Source: Lotus japonicus
Taxonomy: Eukaryota; Streptophyta; Magnoliopsida; Fabales; Fabaceae
Direction of reading: 5' to 3'
Length of the DNA: 64,000 bases
NCBI RefSeq assembly: GCF_012489685.1
Contig: NC_080042.1
Location: 16,258,150-16,322,149, forward strand
The number at the start of each line of letters is the position of its first letter. Position 1 is the stretch's first letter. Shown here piece after piece: positions 22,724 to 33,725 of the stretch. A program made the position numbers and the translations under genes. Below the pieces are notes generated by a model. That model was not told the origin of the DNA. It saw only the letters and a list, made by a program, of their open reading frames with translations, and ran no database searches.

Positions 22724-23597
22724 TGTGAACACCTAATTTTGTCCTACTTTTAATAAAATTAATTTAATATAAAAAATAGCACTCAAAATTATTATAATAG
22801 TAATTAATTAAATAATTTCAGAATTATAATATTAATTAAATAAATAAATACGAAAATAAATAATAAATACCAAAAATAAATTAGATTATTCTTGATGGGT
22901 TTTTCTTCCTCTCCAAGGATGGTGAGGAATGATTTACATTTCTTTCAAGTATATAGCACCTGCCGTGGTTTACTCCCTTTGTTACTAATCAAATCACAAC
23001 CTTCCAAATATAAGTTTAATTATGTAATCTTTCCTTTTAAAATTAAAGTAACGTAACCTGTTCTTTTTAAAATAACATAATCTCTTAATGGATGGTTGTT
23101 TTTATATATATTAAAATACACCTACCAATTCAAATGATTTATTTTTCTACAAGATACCTTAATATACCAAATCTTTTCAAAAATTAAAAAACACAAACCA
23201 GAAAACCATCAAGAACTGCGTGGTTTTGAATTCTCCATCGCACTTTGGAGATACGTTGGAGCGAGCATCAACAACCGTCAAGCCAAAATTGTAAATAATT
23301 TTTTTTCTTTTTCTTTTCTCTTAATAGAACATAAAATAATCTTTAGTCAAAATCATTCTCTTATGGGTAAAACAAATTTTTAGAAAGCTTAGAGATTTTG
23401 CATGATTAACCATTTGAAATGGACGCTTAGGGTGCTAGTATCTTTCCTACGCGTAATCGACTCCCGGATCCAACTCTGATTGCGAAGATCATAAGTTTAT
23501 GGGTTTTCTGATGTTTTCCCACTTTAAAAACATTGGTGGCGACTCTTCTGAATTCTAATGTTTGTAGCGCTGTCCCGTCGCAGTCCTGGTTGCGACA
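22724..23597 (+). repeat. Ogre-like 5' LTR (874 bp, promoter deleted)
   Basis: Aligns end to end with the 3' LTR but lacks a block of roughly 640 bp corresponding to about 33230-33875 there. That block includes the CTATAAATAG box and the hAT MITE. The junction is near 22938. Confidence 0.82.
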
Positions 23598-23599
23598 GT

Positions 23600-23617
23600 T
23601 GGCGACTCTACTGGGGA
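23600..23617 (+). promoter_or_regulatory. Primer binding site (tRNA-Arg type)
   Basis: TGGCGACTCTACTGGGGA starts two bases after the LTR end. Confidence 0.85.
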
Positions 23618-24269
23618 TTACACTTCGAGAGTCAGGCCTGTCATGATTAATTGTGTGATTTTCTTGTTAGCTTTATTTGTTTTACCCCATTTTCTTAATT
23701 TTAATCTTGTGAACCCTAGGATAGATGACCTTTTTATTTGGATATTTGTGTTTTCTGTTTTTTTGCCGGTAGGGTAGTAATCGGGATAAAGGTTTGTATG
23801 CTCCCTACACACACCACACTAATCATGTTTGTTACACATTTTGGGCTCTCTGCCCGAGTCCTGGAACAACCATAGGATGAGAAGGGGACCCCAGTGATGG
23901 CATGTGAGCTATGCTCCCTGACAGTCACTGGATACCCGCCCAGATTTCTACTGCCATTATGGGCTTACCACATGTAAACTTTGGTTCCTTGTGGTTTAGG
24001 TCATGATGACAGGTTCAATTTGGGGACCTTTTCAGTTGAGAGAATTTTAGACCCCTCCTTAAGGTAGCACCCAAATAGTCTGGCCATAGTATTGTCATCC
24101 ATAGGATTTACCCTAATAGGACACATAGGAGCTTATTCTATTTTTTTTATCCCTAAAAATTAATAATGTAAATACTGTATATATCATGTTACATACTATT
24201 AATTCCTTTTTCTTTTTTTTCCTACGAAAGGTAAGCTTGGAGGTTGGCATTGATTTTGATAAAAAAAAC

Positions 24270-24622
24270 GAAATGGAAAATTTTGAGAATACTAGCACTC
24301 CTCCGAAAGAAGATTTTAAGGTGATGACAAGCTCCAATGAAGAACAAATTATGAATGCCAACCTCCTTCAAGCCAAGAAAGACCACGAGGCGCTTCAAGC
24401 ACAATACGTCGAAAGTCGCGACGAGTGTGCCATTTTATAGAAGAAACTTGATATGGTGAGAGATCAATTGATAACTTGGGGCCCGGAGTTCTTACGTCGC
24501 CTCTGCGAAGCAAATGAGGAGATGTGCTCCAACCCTTTCTGGGAACCATTGCCTGCTGTGGGTGAATTCATGAGTCTGTGTGAGTATATGGCATCAGGGC
24601 TTAAAAGAAAGAGAGATGGCTA
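24270..24622 (+). pseudogene. Small Ogre-like 5' ORF relic
   Basis: Frame starts MENFENTSTPPKEDF and runs through a charged, helical segment (LQAKKDHEALQAQYVESRDE) to a TAG at 24438-24440. It continues in the same frame with KKLDMVRDQ, WGPEFLRRLCEANEE and ends LKRKRDG. It sits between the primer site and gag, where Ogre elements carry an additional ORF1; it is far shorter than that ORF. I cannot assign a function. The stop makes it a pseudogene if it was ever coding. Confidence 0.35.
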
Positions 24623-24945
24623 GTAGAGTTGATACAGTCTAGAGTTCATGTATTGTAATGGCAAATCTGATGTATGAACAAATTTTGCATTAATAAAATT
24701 TCGAGCTTATCTTCGTGTCCACTTCTCAAGATATTGCTAGTATGCTCAAGACACAATCTATGTGGAACTCCCCCTAGATTGATTGTCAACCATATCTACT
24801 ATCATATAGATCGCGCACCTTCTGATGGGATATGGGTTCTATTTGGACTTATCAAGTTCAGCGCCAACCTACCTAGTAACAACATCGTAAGATATATAGA
24901 ATTAAATAAATAGCTTAAAAATGTTTTATTTTATAGAAACAAAAA

Positions 24946-26605
24946 GTGTATCTTTGGCATCCTTACAGGACCCGGTCTCAGGCTAAGATCATGGATGACC
25001 TTGAACGCAGCAATGCAGAGTTAATGGAGGAAGTGAATCAGCTTAAGGAACAAATGTCCAAGCTAATGAAGTTTATACAAGAAGCTGCGAAGAAGGACAA
25101 TGAAACGCTGTCATCCACTCCTGACTATCCACCTGGCTTTTCTCCTGCCCATGCTCAAGGGGTAGTCATGCCGCTGACAGTGCAGTCTAACAGGTCCTTC
25201 CAACAAGTTTCTCAGCCGCACGATGTCCAATTTCCCCTTTATGGCCTTCCTCCAAGCTATACACCGCCTTTTGTTGTCGACCACATATACAGTAACCCAC
25301 CGACAACTACCCAGCTTGGCCCGACTCAGTCATAGGGTCCGCTCAACAATGCCATGGGAGTACCATATGCCAATGTCCCTCCATATGTTGTCGCACCAAA
25401 ACAGGTGCCACTCCCAAATATCAGCCAACAAGACATGACTCACGTCTATTATCCCTCGCACTCCCTAACCGTTCATGTGCCAAATTACTCGGCTGAGGTG
25501 GACCAACAACACCCCACTCCGCCAACACCTCGCGCTGTTGAAGACGACAAACCCAAAGGAAGGTTGCAGTTGCTGGAGGAAAGAATGCGAGCCATGGAAG
25601 GTGGAAATCATTGTTTTAGTGATGCATCAGGATTGTGTCTTATCCTAGATATTGTGATTCCCCCAAAATTCAAAGTCCTAGAGTACAATAAGTACAAGGG
25701 GACTACTTGTCCGAAAAGTCATTTGGTTGGAGGGGCACTGAATTGGTACATGCATTTGGAGCGACCCCACATACTCAGTTGGGGAGACTTAGCGGACGCA
25801 TTCTTGAAGCAGTACAAGTACAATGCTGATATGGCTCCTGATAGGATGCAGCTCCAAACCACCTTGAAAAAAGAAAGTGAAACTTTCAAGGAATACGCCC
25901 AACGGTGGAGAGAGCTGGCATCTCAAGTAGAACCTCCCTTATCTGAGAAAGAGATCATATCGATGTTCATCGAAACTCTTCAACCCCCATTTTATGATAG
26001 GATGGTCGAAAGTGTGTTGTCGAATTTCTCAGACATGGTTATCATCGGTGAGAGAGTAGAGCATGGTATGAGAATTGGGAGGATTCTTGCAAATCACTCT
26101 GCAACCAGAAACATGAAGAAACGTGCTCAAAATTCTGGAAAGAACAATGAAGGGGAAGCTAATGTCGTCACTGCCTACCAAACCTCGTAGTGGTATCAAC
26201 CAACTCCACCCCAATCTTCCAACATAAAACCTCCACACCAAAACTCATCGCAAGACCAGGATCCCAGGTCCACTAATAACCAAAGAAACAAAGACAGGGT
26301 CCAGTTCGACCCCATTCCTATGACCTACACAGAGCTCCTGCCCCAACTTATCAAAGGTTCCTTGGTGGTTAATTATCCCTTGGTGCCGGCCCAACCTCCA
26401 TATCCTAGGGGATATGACCCCAATGCTAAGTGTAACTATCATGCTGGATCTATCAGGCATTCCACCGAGAAATGTCTTGCATTTAAACATAAGGTGAAAA
26501 AGTTGATCGATGCGAAGTTGCTGAATTTTGCTGAAAAAACAAATATTGGGAACAATCTCCTGCCAGGTCACAGCGTGAATGCAATTGGGGAAGATTCTGA
26601 GCCAC
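24946..26605 (+). pseudogene. Ogre/Tat-type gag, broken
   Basis: The frame opens with a coiled-coil (from MDDLERSNAELMEEVNQ), then a Pro/Gln-rich linker with a TAG at 25333-25335, then the family signature RMRAMEGGNHC, DIVIPPKFKVLEYNKYKGTTCP, LNWYMHLE, DAFLKQYKYNADMAPDRMQL and ETFKEYAQRWRELASQV. Between CPKSHL and GGALNWYM a block of about 25 residues usual in this family is absent. A TAG follows QTS at 26188-26190. The C-terminal part has CNYHAGSIRHSTEKC and KVKKLIDAKLLNF. The reading frame is then cut at 26605 by the inserted solo LTR. Confidence 0.88.
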
Positions 26606-29587
26606 TGTAACGCCCCAATTTCTCAACTGAGGAGTCACATTAGTAACCTAACAAGTCTAAGGACTATTTCGTAATCCTAAGAAAACACGATAATTTTTTT
26701 TCTCTTCAAAACAAAACACAGTTTAATACATAACATAGTCTTAATTAAACAACCCGTTCCCGACATATAATAATAGTGTATTACAATAGCATAAGCAAGT
26801 TTCCAAAATAAGTACGCACACTTAAACAGCGGCGAAAACAGGGTTTTAGTAGCAGAGTTTTCAGATAACGAAGAAGGCTCAAAGCATAAACTACTAAGAG
26901 GAAACTATACAGCTTCTTCCATCCTTGCTCCGCCGGTTACTATCCCTCCTCCATCTCAGCATGGCTAAGCATCGCCAGAAGGCTCTTCATCGCCTAATAG
27001 CGTTAAGCGCCCAAATAACAAGTAGCAAATAGAAAAGGGTTAACTCCATGCAATTACCATGTATAAAAGAGAAAATCATGCTATTCAAATTTAATTACCT
27101 AGCATGGTAAATAAACTAGCAACTTAAGTTAATCCAGATATCAACAAAACCAGCAATATAACTAAACTCATATATCAACAACTTAACATAGATTAACTCA
27201 GATAATAATAACCTCAACAACATATCATCAAATCAGATATCAATAAACCAATAACTAAAATCCAACAACATAGGGTCAGGTGTTAGTTCCCTATAATGCA
27301 ACTATATGCTGCTACCAAAATGGATCGATCAATAACATCTCGCAAGACGGGACAATCACGCGGGACCACACCCCACCTCATCGCCACTTTAGAACATCTC
27401 GCAAGATGGGACAATCACGCGGGACTACACCCCACCTCATCGCCACTGTATAACGTCTCGAAGGACGGGACAATCACGCGGAACCACACCCCACCTCATC
27501 GCCACTGTATAACGTCTCAAAGGACGGGACAATCATGCGGGACCACACCCCACCTCATCGCCACTTAAAGACCAAGCCCTATATGCCAAGTCAATCAACA
27601 ACAATGCCCAAACCAATGATTTATTCGGAGTAACCACATGTTATTCCTATTATTAACGAACATAACTCAATTCAATTGCATACCAACTCAGTTCAATGAC
27701 AGAAACCAGTAAACGGCCGAAGCCTCTCAGAAAATGGAGACACACGTCTCAATAAGTTCACTCGGCCAAAGCCTCCAGAAAACATTTTCCCAGTTCAGCA
27801 TAATAATCATAATCCAATGCCAATCAATATAAACATCTTCATCTCAAACGCAGGCAGTGCGATAAAAGCAGGCAAGACTCAAAGACACGCTAAAACTGAG
27901 TTACCCTTACCTTCGTGAGTAGAAGTTGTGCATGGAAATTGCGAAACTAGAACAAAGAAACGCAATCATCAACACAATCCTAACTAGGAGCAACACGATC
28001 TAATAATACGAATCGAAATCGTAAAGAAAGCTTTTAAAGCTTCAGAGTTCACATTTGGGCACGAATGGACAACGGAGACTTCGTTCGCTAAAAGAAGCAT
28101 AACTCGAGCTACAGAACTCGGAATGACACGAAACCGGAGCCAAAATTTCGACAATCGAAAGAGCTACGCTATAGCTCAGGTCATAGAGACCCAAACATTA
28201 ATTTTGGACACACTACCCTAACAAACAGGTTTCGGCCACTCTCAAAAATAGGGTTTCCGAACTTTTTCTTCGATCTAAATCAATTCCTGGGTATTCTAAG
28301 GCGATATCTAGGCCAGGGAAACTCTCAGAAAAATTATCGGATCGAAAACTAGAACAGGGGAATTTTGGTCAAGATTTTTAGCTCGGAAACTCAAAATCAG
28401 AATTTCGAAAAATAAATTGGATGAGGTCGATACCAACGACGATTATGACGACTAATCCTACTGACGCTAAGCTCAGTCGAGAGTTTTTGACTCGAAAAGC
28501 TGAACCTCAGCACAAAATGGGTATTTTGAGCAGAATTGAAGTTCTGCGGCGATTCGACGAGATTCGGTGAAATGTAATCCGCTAAACATGCTCTTGGGCA
28601 CGCAGGGAATAAGTTTAGACAGAGAAATCAAGTTATTTGGACAGTTTTACAAAAAGCTCAAAACTTTGAGCACTGAAAGACATAGAGAAAAACGACAGAA
28701 TTTACGATCAGAGGTAAGGAAAAGCATCAGTACCTCGAGGCCTACGCGTAGCAACGAACTGTGCGACGATCAGACAAGAATCGGCGAAAATCTTTTTCTC
28801 CTTCTTCCTCCTTGAAACCCACGGCCGTGTGTGTGTGTTGGTGGTGACGTTTTTTTTTTTTTTCATTTTTCAAGCTATTTATAGAAAATGGAAAACGCGG
28901 GAAATGAATATTTCGCGATTCCGATTTTTCCTGCACATTCCTCCGTGAATTCTAAGAAAGGTTTTGGCGACAGAATTCCAGAACTCAAAACAGGTTTCTC
29001 AGAATTAAAGTAAACGATCCAAAGTGGGTGTAAATCTATTTTACCCGAAAAACTACTTTTTGCAGTTGATGTCGGATGAGAAAACTTCTTTCTGAAGAAA
29101 GATTAGAAAATTCGAAAGAAATAGGTGTACGCGTGTGGAATCTTTAATTAAAGCTCCGAATAGAAAAAGTCTGTATCGACAGTTTACTTAAAGGTTCTTG
29201 AGCTAACAGGAACTCGGTTTCGGCAAACTTCCGAGAATCGAAATCGATCGTTCGTACAGTCCAGGGTTTCTTGTCGAAACACTCGTCATGGAAAGGAATA
29301 AGATAAGTTCTTATATTCCTCTGAATATTTTTGAATATCGTTTCTACAGTGCTTTAAGAGCAAATTAGCCATTTACTAACGTTTTCGCCCTAAGGCGGAA
29401 GTGAATGAAACTCATGTTATAACCTATAGTGAATTTAGTAATATTCTATGTCGTTTCCTAAATTTTCTTCTTCATAATACTGATCCAAACGTCACACACA
29501 AGTTAAGTTCCTCTCACGCTTACACATAATCCTATGCGTGAGTTGGAAATTAATTATTTATTTAATTCTAAAATCTTGGGTCTTACA
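26606..29587 (-). mobile_element. Tekay-related solo LTR, minus orientation (2,982 bp)
   Basis: On the minus strand it starts TGTAAGACCCAAGATTTT and ends GGGGCGTTACA, like the Tekay LTR at 7347. Flanks GCCAC (26601-26605) and ACCAC (29588-29592) are a 5-bp TSD with one change. The minus-strand TATA box TATAAATAG is at 28883-28875, and nearby blocks match the 7347 LTR (ATTCCGATTTTTCCTGCAC, TCCGTGAATTCTAAGAA on the plus strand). No internal region, hence solo. It interrupts the Ogre-like gag/protease. Confidence 0.85.
27334..27569 (-). repeat. 59-bp LTR minisatellite, four units
   Basis: Units begin at 27334, 27393, 27452 and 27511 and contain GGGACAATCACGCGG and CACACCCCACCTCATCGCC. The array lies downstream of the TATA box of its own LTR, at about the same place as the minisatellite and hairpin array of the 7347 LTR, but the sequence is unrelated. 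The open frame over it is a repeat shadow. Confidence 0.88.
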
Positions 29588-30437
29588 ACCACGCTTGGTC
29601 AGAAGCGTGGAAGATGTTAGGACTCCGTTGAAGCTCATCTTTATTGAAATGTGCAAATGAGGAATGATCAAGGGGAGTCTCGATGAGGTGCAAATGTGTG
29701 GTTTCCACCCTGGTGCTCCTCATCACATCCAGGAATGTAATGTGTTCAGAGGGTTATTGCAAGACCTTATGGATCATAAGATAGTGAGGATAGGCCAATA
29801 TGGGGCCGACCATGTTGTGACAATGAATGAGGGACAGATCCCGATCTTTCAAAATCCCCTGGTTATCCATTATACCAGGAGTATAACCACTCTTATTTCA
29901 GGTGAACAAAAGACCATTATTGAACAAGTGGACGAGACTAGCAAAGTCCCGCTACAAGAGATGTTTGTTGGTAGTTCTGCAACTGCTCTGGTTTCTACCA
30001 ATCCCAAGTCGATCACCATCAAACTACCAGCTCCATTTCCATTCAAAGGTAGCAAGGAAGTACCATGGAAATATGATTTTAAGATCGAAAATGGCAGTTC
30101 TGATACTCCAGCTATTACAAAAATTGTTGACACCATGGGAGTGACCCAAAGCGGACGTGTTTATGCACTAGAAGAGGCATAAGAGACCTCATTTCAGACA
30201 CTAGAAATTGCCAGTGCAGTGTACGTGAATGAAGAAATGTATGGCCTGAAAGTACAATTGTCAGATGCTTCTTTGATGGTCGCTAAAGTAATGCTCGAAG
30301 GAGGAAAGCTTGGAACAAGTGAAAAAGGGATCGTTGAAGTTCTAAATCCATTTGAAAATAAGGACCGATATGGGCTAGGCTACAAACCCAATAAGGATGA
30401 CAAGAAAATGATGGCTAGCCAGGTTGGAAAATCATGA
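29588..30437 (+). pseudogene. Ogre-like gag-protease region, broken
   Basis: Continuation of the element after the solo LTR. The frame from 29664 has MIKGSLDEVQMCGFHPGAPHH, FRGLLQDLMDHKIVRIGQ, a proline-flanked segment (ITIKLPAPFPFKGSKEVPW) and TQSGRVYALEE, ending in a TAA at 30180-30182. The next frame (30219-30437) ends with a G-patch-like stretch NKDRYGLGYKPNKDDKK. These are blocks found between Gag and RT in legume Ogre elements. The catalytic protease motif is not seen. Confidence 0.75.
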
Positions 30438-30859
30438 ACCAAAGACGGAGAGACTCACCATCTGCAATCTGTTTGAGACATTTTGAAGTGCTGGTTTTGA
30501 ATTTCTAGGCCCGATATCTGCGGCAGAAGAAGTTGTTCCAAGAATCCAACATGCTGATCTAATCTGTCCATGTGCACCAAATGAAAATCTCAATAATTGG
30601 AGGGATGCCGAACTTTCTATGGTTTACAAATTTGTTCCAAAGTAATTGCATAATGATTGTCCTTTGCTTTGCCCAAAGCTTAGGATATCTTGAACATTTT
30701 GTGTTGGGTCATCATGTTTCCCGTTGATTTATAGTATTGATAAAATGCATTTTGAATTTCCACCATTATCTCTTCTTTTACTTTGCTGCACTTTTCTTTG
30801 TCTTTGCTTAAGCCTTTTGTTGTTAATGTTTCTTCTTATCCCCTCGCTTTGATTTATAA

Positions 30860-31484
30860 CTAACAACAATGCAGGGCTAAGAGTGATGTCCTCGAGGGTG
30901 ACAGTGCTAGTGTAATATCGCCTTATTTTGACTGCCCCATTAATCAAGCTGACGAGGAAACAAGAGATGAGGATGAACCTCCCCTTGAACTTTTGAGAGC
31001 AGTCGAGGCCGCGAATAAGAACATCAAAAAGACTGTGCAGAAAATGGTAGTAACATATAGAGATTGGCACGACTTGCTCCTTTTCACCTTGCATTTGCAC
31101 TTCAACTGGGGCAACACCATTTTCTTTAGTGTATGGGATGGAGGTAGTCTTACCAATTGAAGTTGAGATCCCATCACTAAGAGTGTTGATGGAAGCTAAG
31201 CTAGAGGAGGCTGAACGGGTCCAAACCCGATTAGACCAATTAAATCTCATCGATGGTAGAAGGTTAGCCGCTATATCATAAAAGCATGAAAAGAGCCTAC
31301 AAAAAGAACGTGCGTCCCAAGAAGAAGAAGAAGAAGAAGAAGAAGAAGAAGAAGAAGAAGAAGAAGACGGGCATGGTTTTGATCTTGGGATAGCTCTTAC
31401 GAAGGTAGAAGTCTTGGCTATGGCAAAAGAGATGCTTTTAGAGAGGGTCATCTGGGCAATCAAGAAGTTCAACGCGGCTGTTTA
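30860..31484 (+). pseudogene. Ogre-like pol, RT-RNaseH deleted, integrase end retained
   Basis: A frame with YFDCPINQADEETRDEDEPPL (block before RT) passes directly into AANKNIKKTVQKMVVTYRDW, which belongs to the integrase core near its end. A frameshift follows, and another frame gives PFSLVYGMEVVLPIEVEIPS and LEEAERVQTRLDQLN, the integrase C-terminus. So RT, RNase H and most of integrase are missing. A GAA microsatellite (about 31318-31366) has expanded within the former coding sequence. The large minus-strand frame here, with a poly-Ser run, is a shadow. Confidence 0.8.
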
Positions 31485-32045
31485 ATGGACAGGCAGAATG
31501 AGACGAAGTAAAGCTAGCACTTCTCATCCAAGGGGGTGTCTTCTTAGTACTCTACCATCGCCCACATATCTTTCCTCTTGTACCTTTCATTCATTTGATG
31601 AATAAATTGACTTTTTCCAACACGATTTACCTTTTGAATACTAATAAACTCCTTTTCATCTGATAACCCTTGTATTCGTTTTGCATTTCATTATTACTAT
31701 GCATTAAAGGGAAGCATGTTGTAGCCTATAAATGCATCATTTTGGGAAAATTCTGTGAGCCTTGTAAGCTTGGCAAAGTCTGAGTCAAGAAGACAGACGG
31801 TTAGACCACATGAAATTTTAGCAATGACATACTGCCAAGGTTGTTTGATTCAGAGTCCAGCAGCAACAGGTGACATGTAGACTTGTGGAAGTGGAAAACA
31901 GGGGCAAATGCTGCGTTCTAGCTCATCCTGGGTTCCTTGGATGCCTGATGCCTGTTCAAAAAATATATATATATATAAAAAATCAAAATCAAAATTAAAA
32001 ATAAAAAACCATAGGTCAGGTAGATGACGGTAATGGGTCACCAAA
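31485..32045 (+). other. Ogre-like 3' untranslated region
   Basis: No coding signal. A short TA run occurs near 31962-31978. It leads into the repeat array at 32046. Confidence 0.5.
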
Positions 32046-32843
32046 GGCACACGTAGTGGGCCATCTTCCAGTTAGGATACATGTAGTGAACTCGCTCAAC
32101 GACGCACACAGTGAGCCAAAATCTCTCCAGGGTACACGTAGTGGACCCACTCAAAGACCACGTAGTGGTTTCACATCTCTTTTCGTTTTTGGAAGACCAC
32201 GCAGTGGTTCCGTAGCTTGTAATCTTTTTCGGAAGACCACGTAGTGGTTCCGCATCCAATCAGGATGCACGTAGTGCATCCGCTCTAAGGCGCATGTCCA
32301 TCATCAAGTCAAGGGTACACGTAGTGAGCCCGCTCAAAGGGACACGTAGTGGGCCATCATCCAGTCAGGGAGCACGTGGTGCACCCGCTCAAAAACCACA
32401 TAGTGGTTTCGCATCTCTTTTGTTTCGGAAGACCACATAGTGGTTCCGCATCAAGTCAAGGGTACACGTAGTGTACCCGTCCAATGGCGCACGTAGTGCG
32501 CCAAGGTCAATCCATGGTACACGTAGTGTACCCCGCTCAGAGACCACGTAGTGGTTTCGCTTATCTTTTCTTTTTATTTTTCGGAAGACCACGTAGTGGT
32601 TCTGCAACTCTATTCTCTTTCGGAAGACCACGTAGTGGTTCCGCAGCTCTATCCTTTTTCGGAAGACCACGTAGTGGTTCCGCAACTCTTTTCTCAAGAG
32701 ACCACATAGTGGTTCCTTATTTCATTTCTCTTTTTCGGAAGACCACGTAATGGTTCCGCAGATCTATTCTTTTTCTCAAGAGACCACGTAGTGGTCGCCT
32801 ATCTCGCTTTTCTTTTTCGGAAGACCACGTAGTGGTTCCGCCA
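32046..32843 (+). repeat. Tandem hairpin array, constant CAC-GTA-GTG core
   Basis: More than twenty palindromic units centred on CACGTAGTG. Perfect stems include ACCAC/GTGGT (32157-32169 and many later copies in a GGAAGACCACGTAGTGG context), GGATGCAC/GTGCATCC (32263-32281), GGGTACAC/GTGTACCC (32460-32478), TGGCGCAC/GTGCGCCA (32485-32503) and GGTACAC/GTGTACC (32516-32532). Some units have one mismatch (32046-32062). Tandem arrays in the 3' UTR are known for Tat/Ogre elements. Both-strand open frames here (GRPRSGS-like, NHYVVF-like) are repeat shadows. Confidence 0.9.
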
Positions 32844-33275
32844 TTTATTTGAGTTTTTGTTTCTCGGTCTCATGTGCACTTAGTCACTTTGACCATGGAG
32901 TTGTGGGACAAAATTAGAGTTCATATCTTTACTTTTATTTTATCATAGCAATTTGATAACCTTTAATTTGTTACTCATATCGCCTATGAAAAATAACAAG
33001 TAAAGAAGGGCAACTGTGAACACCTAATTTTTTTCTACTTTTAATAAAATAAATTTAATATAAAAAATAGCATTCAAAATTATATTAATAGCAATTATTT
33101 AAATCATTTCAGAATTATAATATTAATTAAATAATTAAATACGAAAATAAATAATAAATAATAAATACCAAAAATAAACTAGATTGTTCTAGATGGCTTT
33201 TCTTCCTCTCCAAGAATGGTAAAGAATGATTCCCAAGAATATTCTAGGAGTGGTGAGAAAGAAACCCTAGACACA

Positions 33276-33285
33276 CTATAAATAG
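33276..33285 (+). promoter_or_regulatory. LTR TATA box
   Basis: CTATAAATAG, followed by a G/A-rich leader. No counterpart exists in the 5' LTR. Confidence 0.65.
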
Positions 33286-33550
33286 AGAGGGGTTTTGTGT
33301 GGTGAGATCATGTTGAGAGAGAGAGGCAGAAAGAGAGTGTAAAAAACAGAGTGACCACTTTTTGGGGTTGTAGTTTCACCTTTGAAAATTGCATGAGTAT
33401 TGAAATGTAATGTTTTTTTAATTCCATATTTCTGTGCGAATCTGGAAAATAAATAGCTTGTGTTGAATTATTAAAAGTGATTTTGCATGATTAAAAGGGG
33501 ATTTTGTACTGTGAATGTCAATTTTCACCATGTCTGGATATGCTGCCGTC

Positions 33551-33725
33551 CAGGGGCGGAGGCAGGGAGTGGCTTGCCTGTGCCATGGCCACACCCAAGA
33601 TTTTACAAATCTCTTATAAAAAAATTAGCTTTTGTATTGTTGAAAACCCACAACTGTTTCTTCTTCTCTGTTGTTCTATTTTCGTTCTTGGCCCCGGTGA
33701 GATCAAATTGCTGGCTCTGCCACTG
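33551..33725. mobile_element. hAT-type MITE (175 bp)
   Basis: Ends CAGGGGCGGAGGCAG and CTGGCTCTGCCACTG are imperfect inverted repeats of a type common in plants. Flanks CTGCCGTC (33543-33550) and CTGTCGTC (33726-33733) agree at 7 of 8 bases. Confidence 0.7.

Noticed and set aside
27296..27568. 90-codon frame over the 59-bp array
   Set aside because: Shadow of the minisatellite inside a solo LTR.
30729..31472. 247-codon minus-strand frame with poly-Ser
   Set aside because: Antisense to the Ogre-like integrase remnant; the Ser run comes from the GAA repeat.
32389..32750. Repeat-rich frames on both strands (NHYVVF-like and GRPRSGS-like proteins)
   Set aside because: They follow the tandem hairpin units on both strands, as expected of repeat shadows in DNA without stops.
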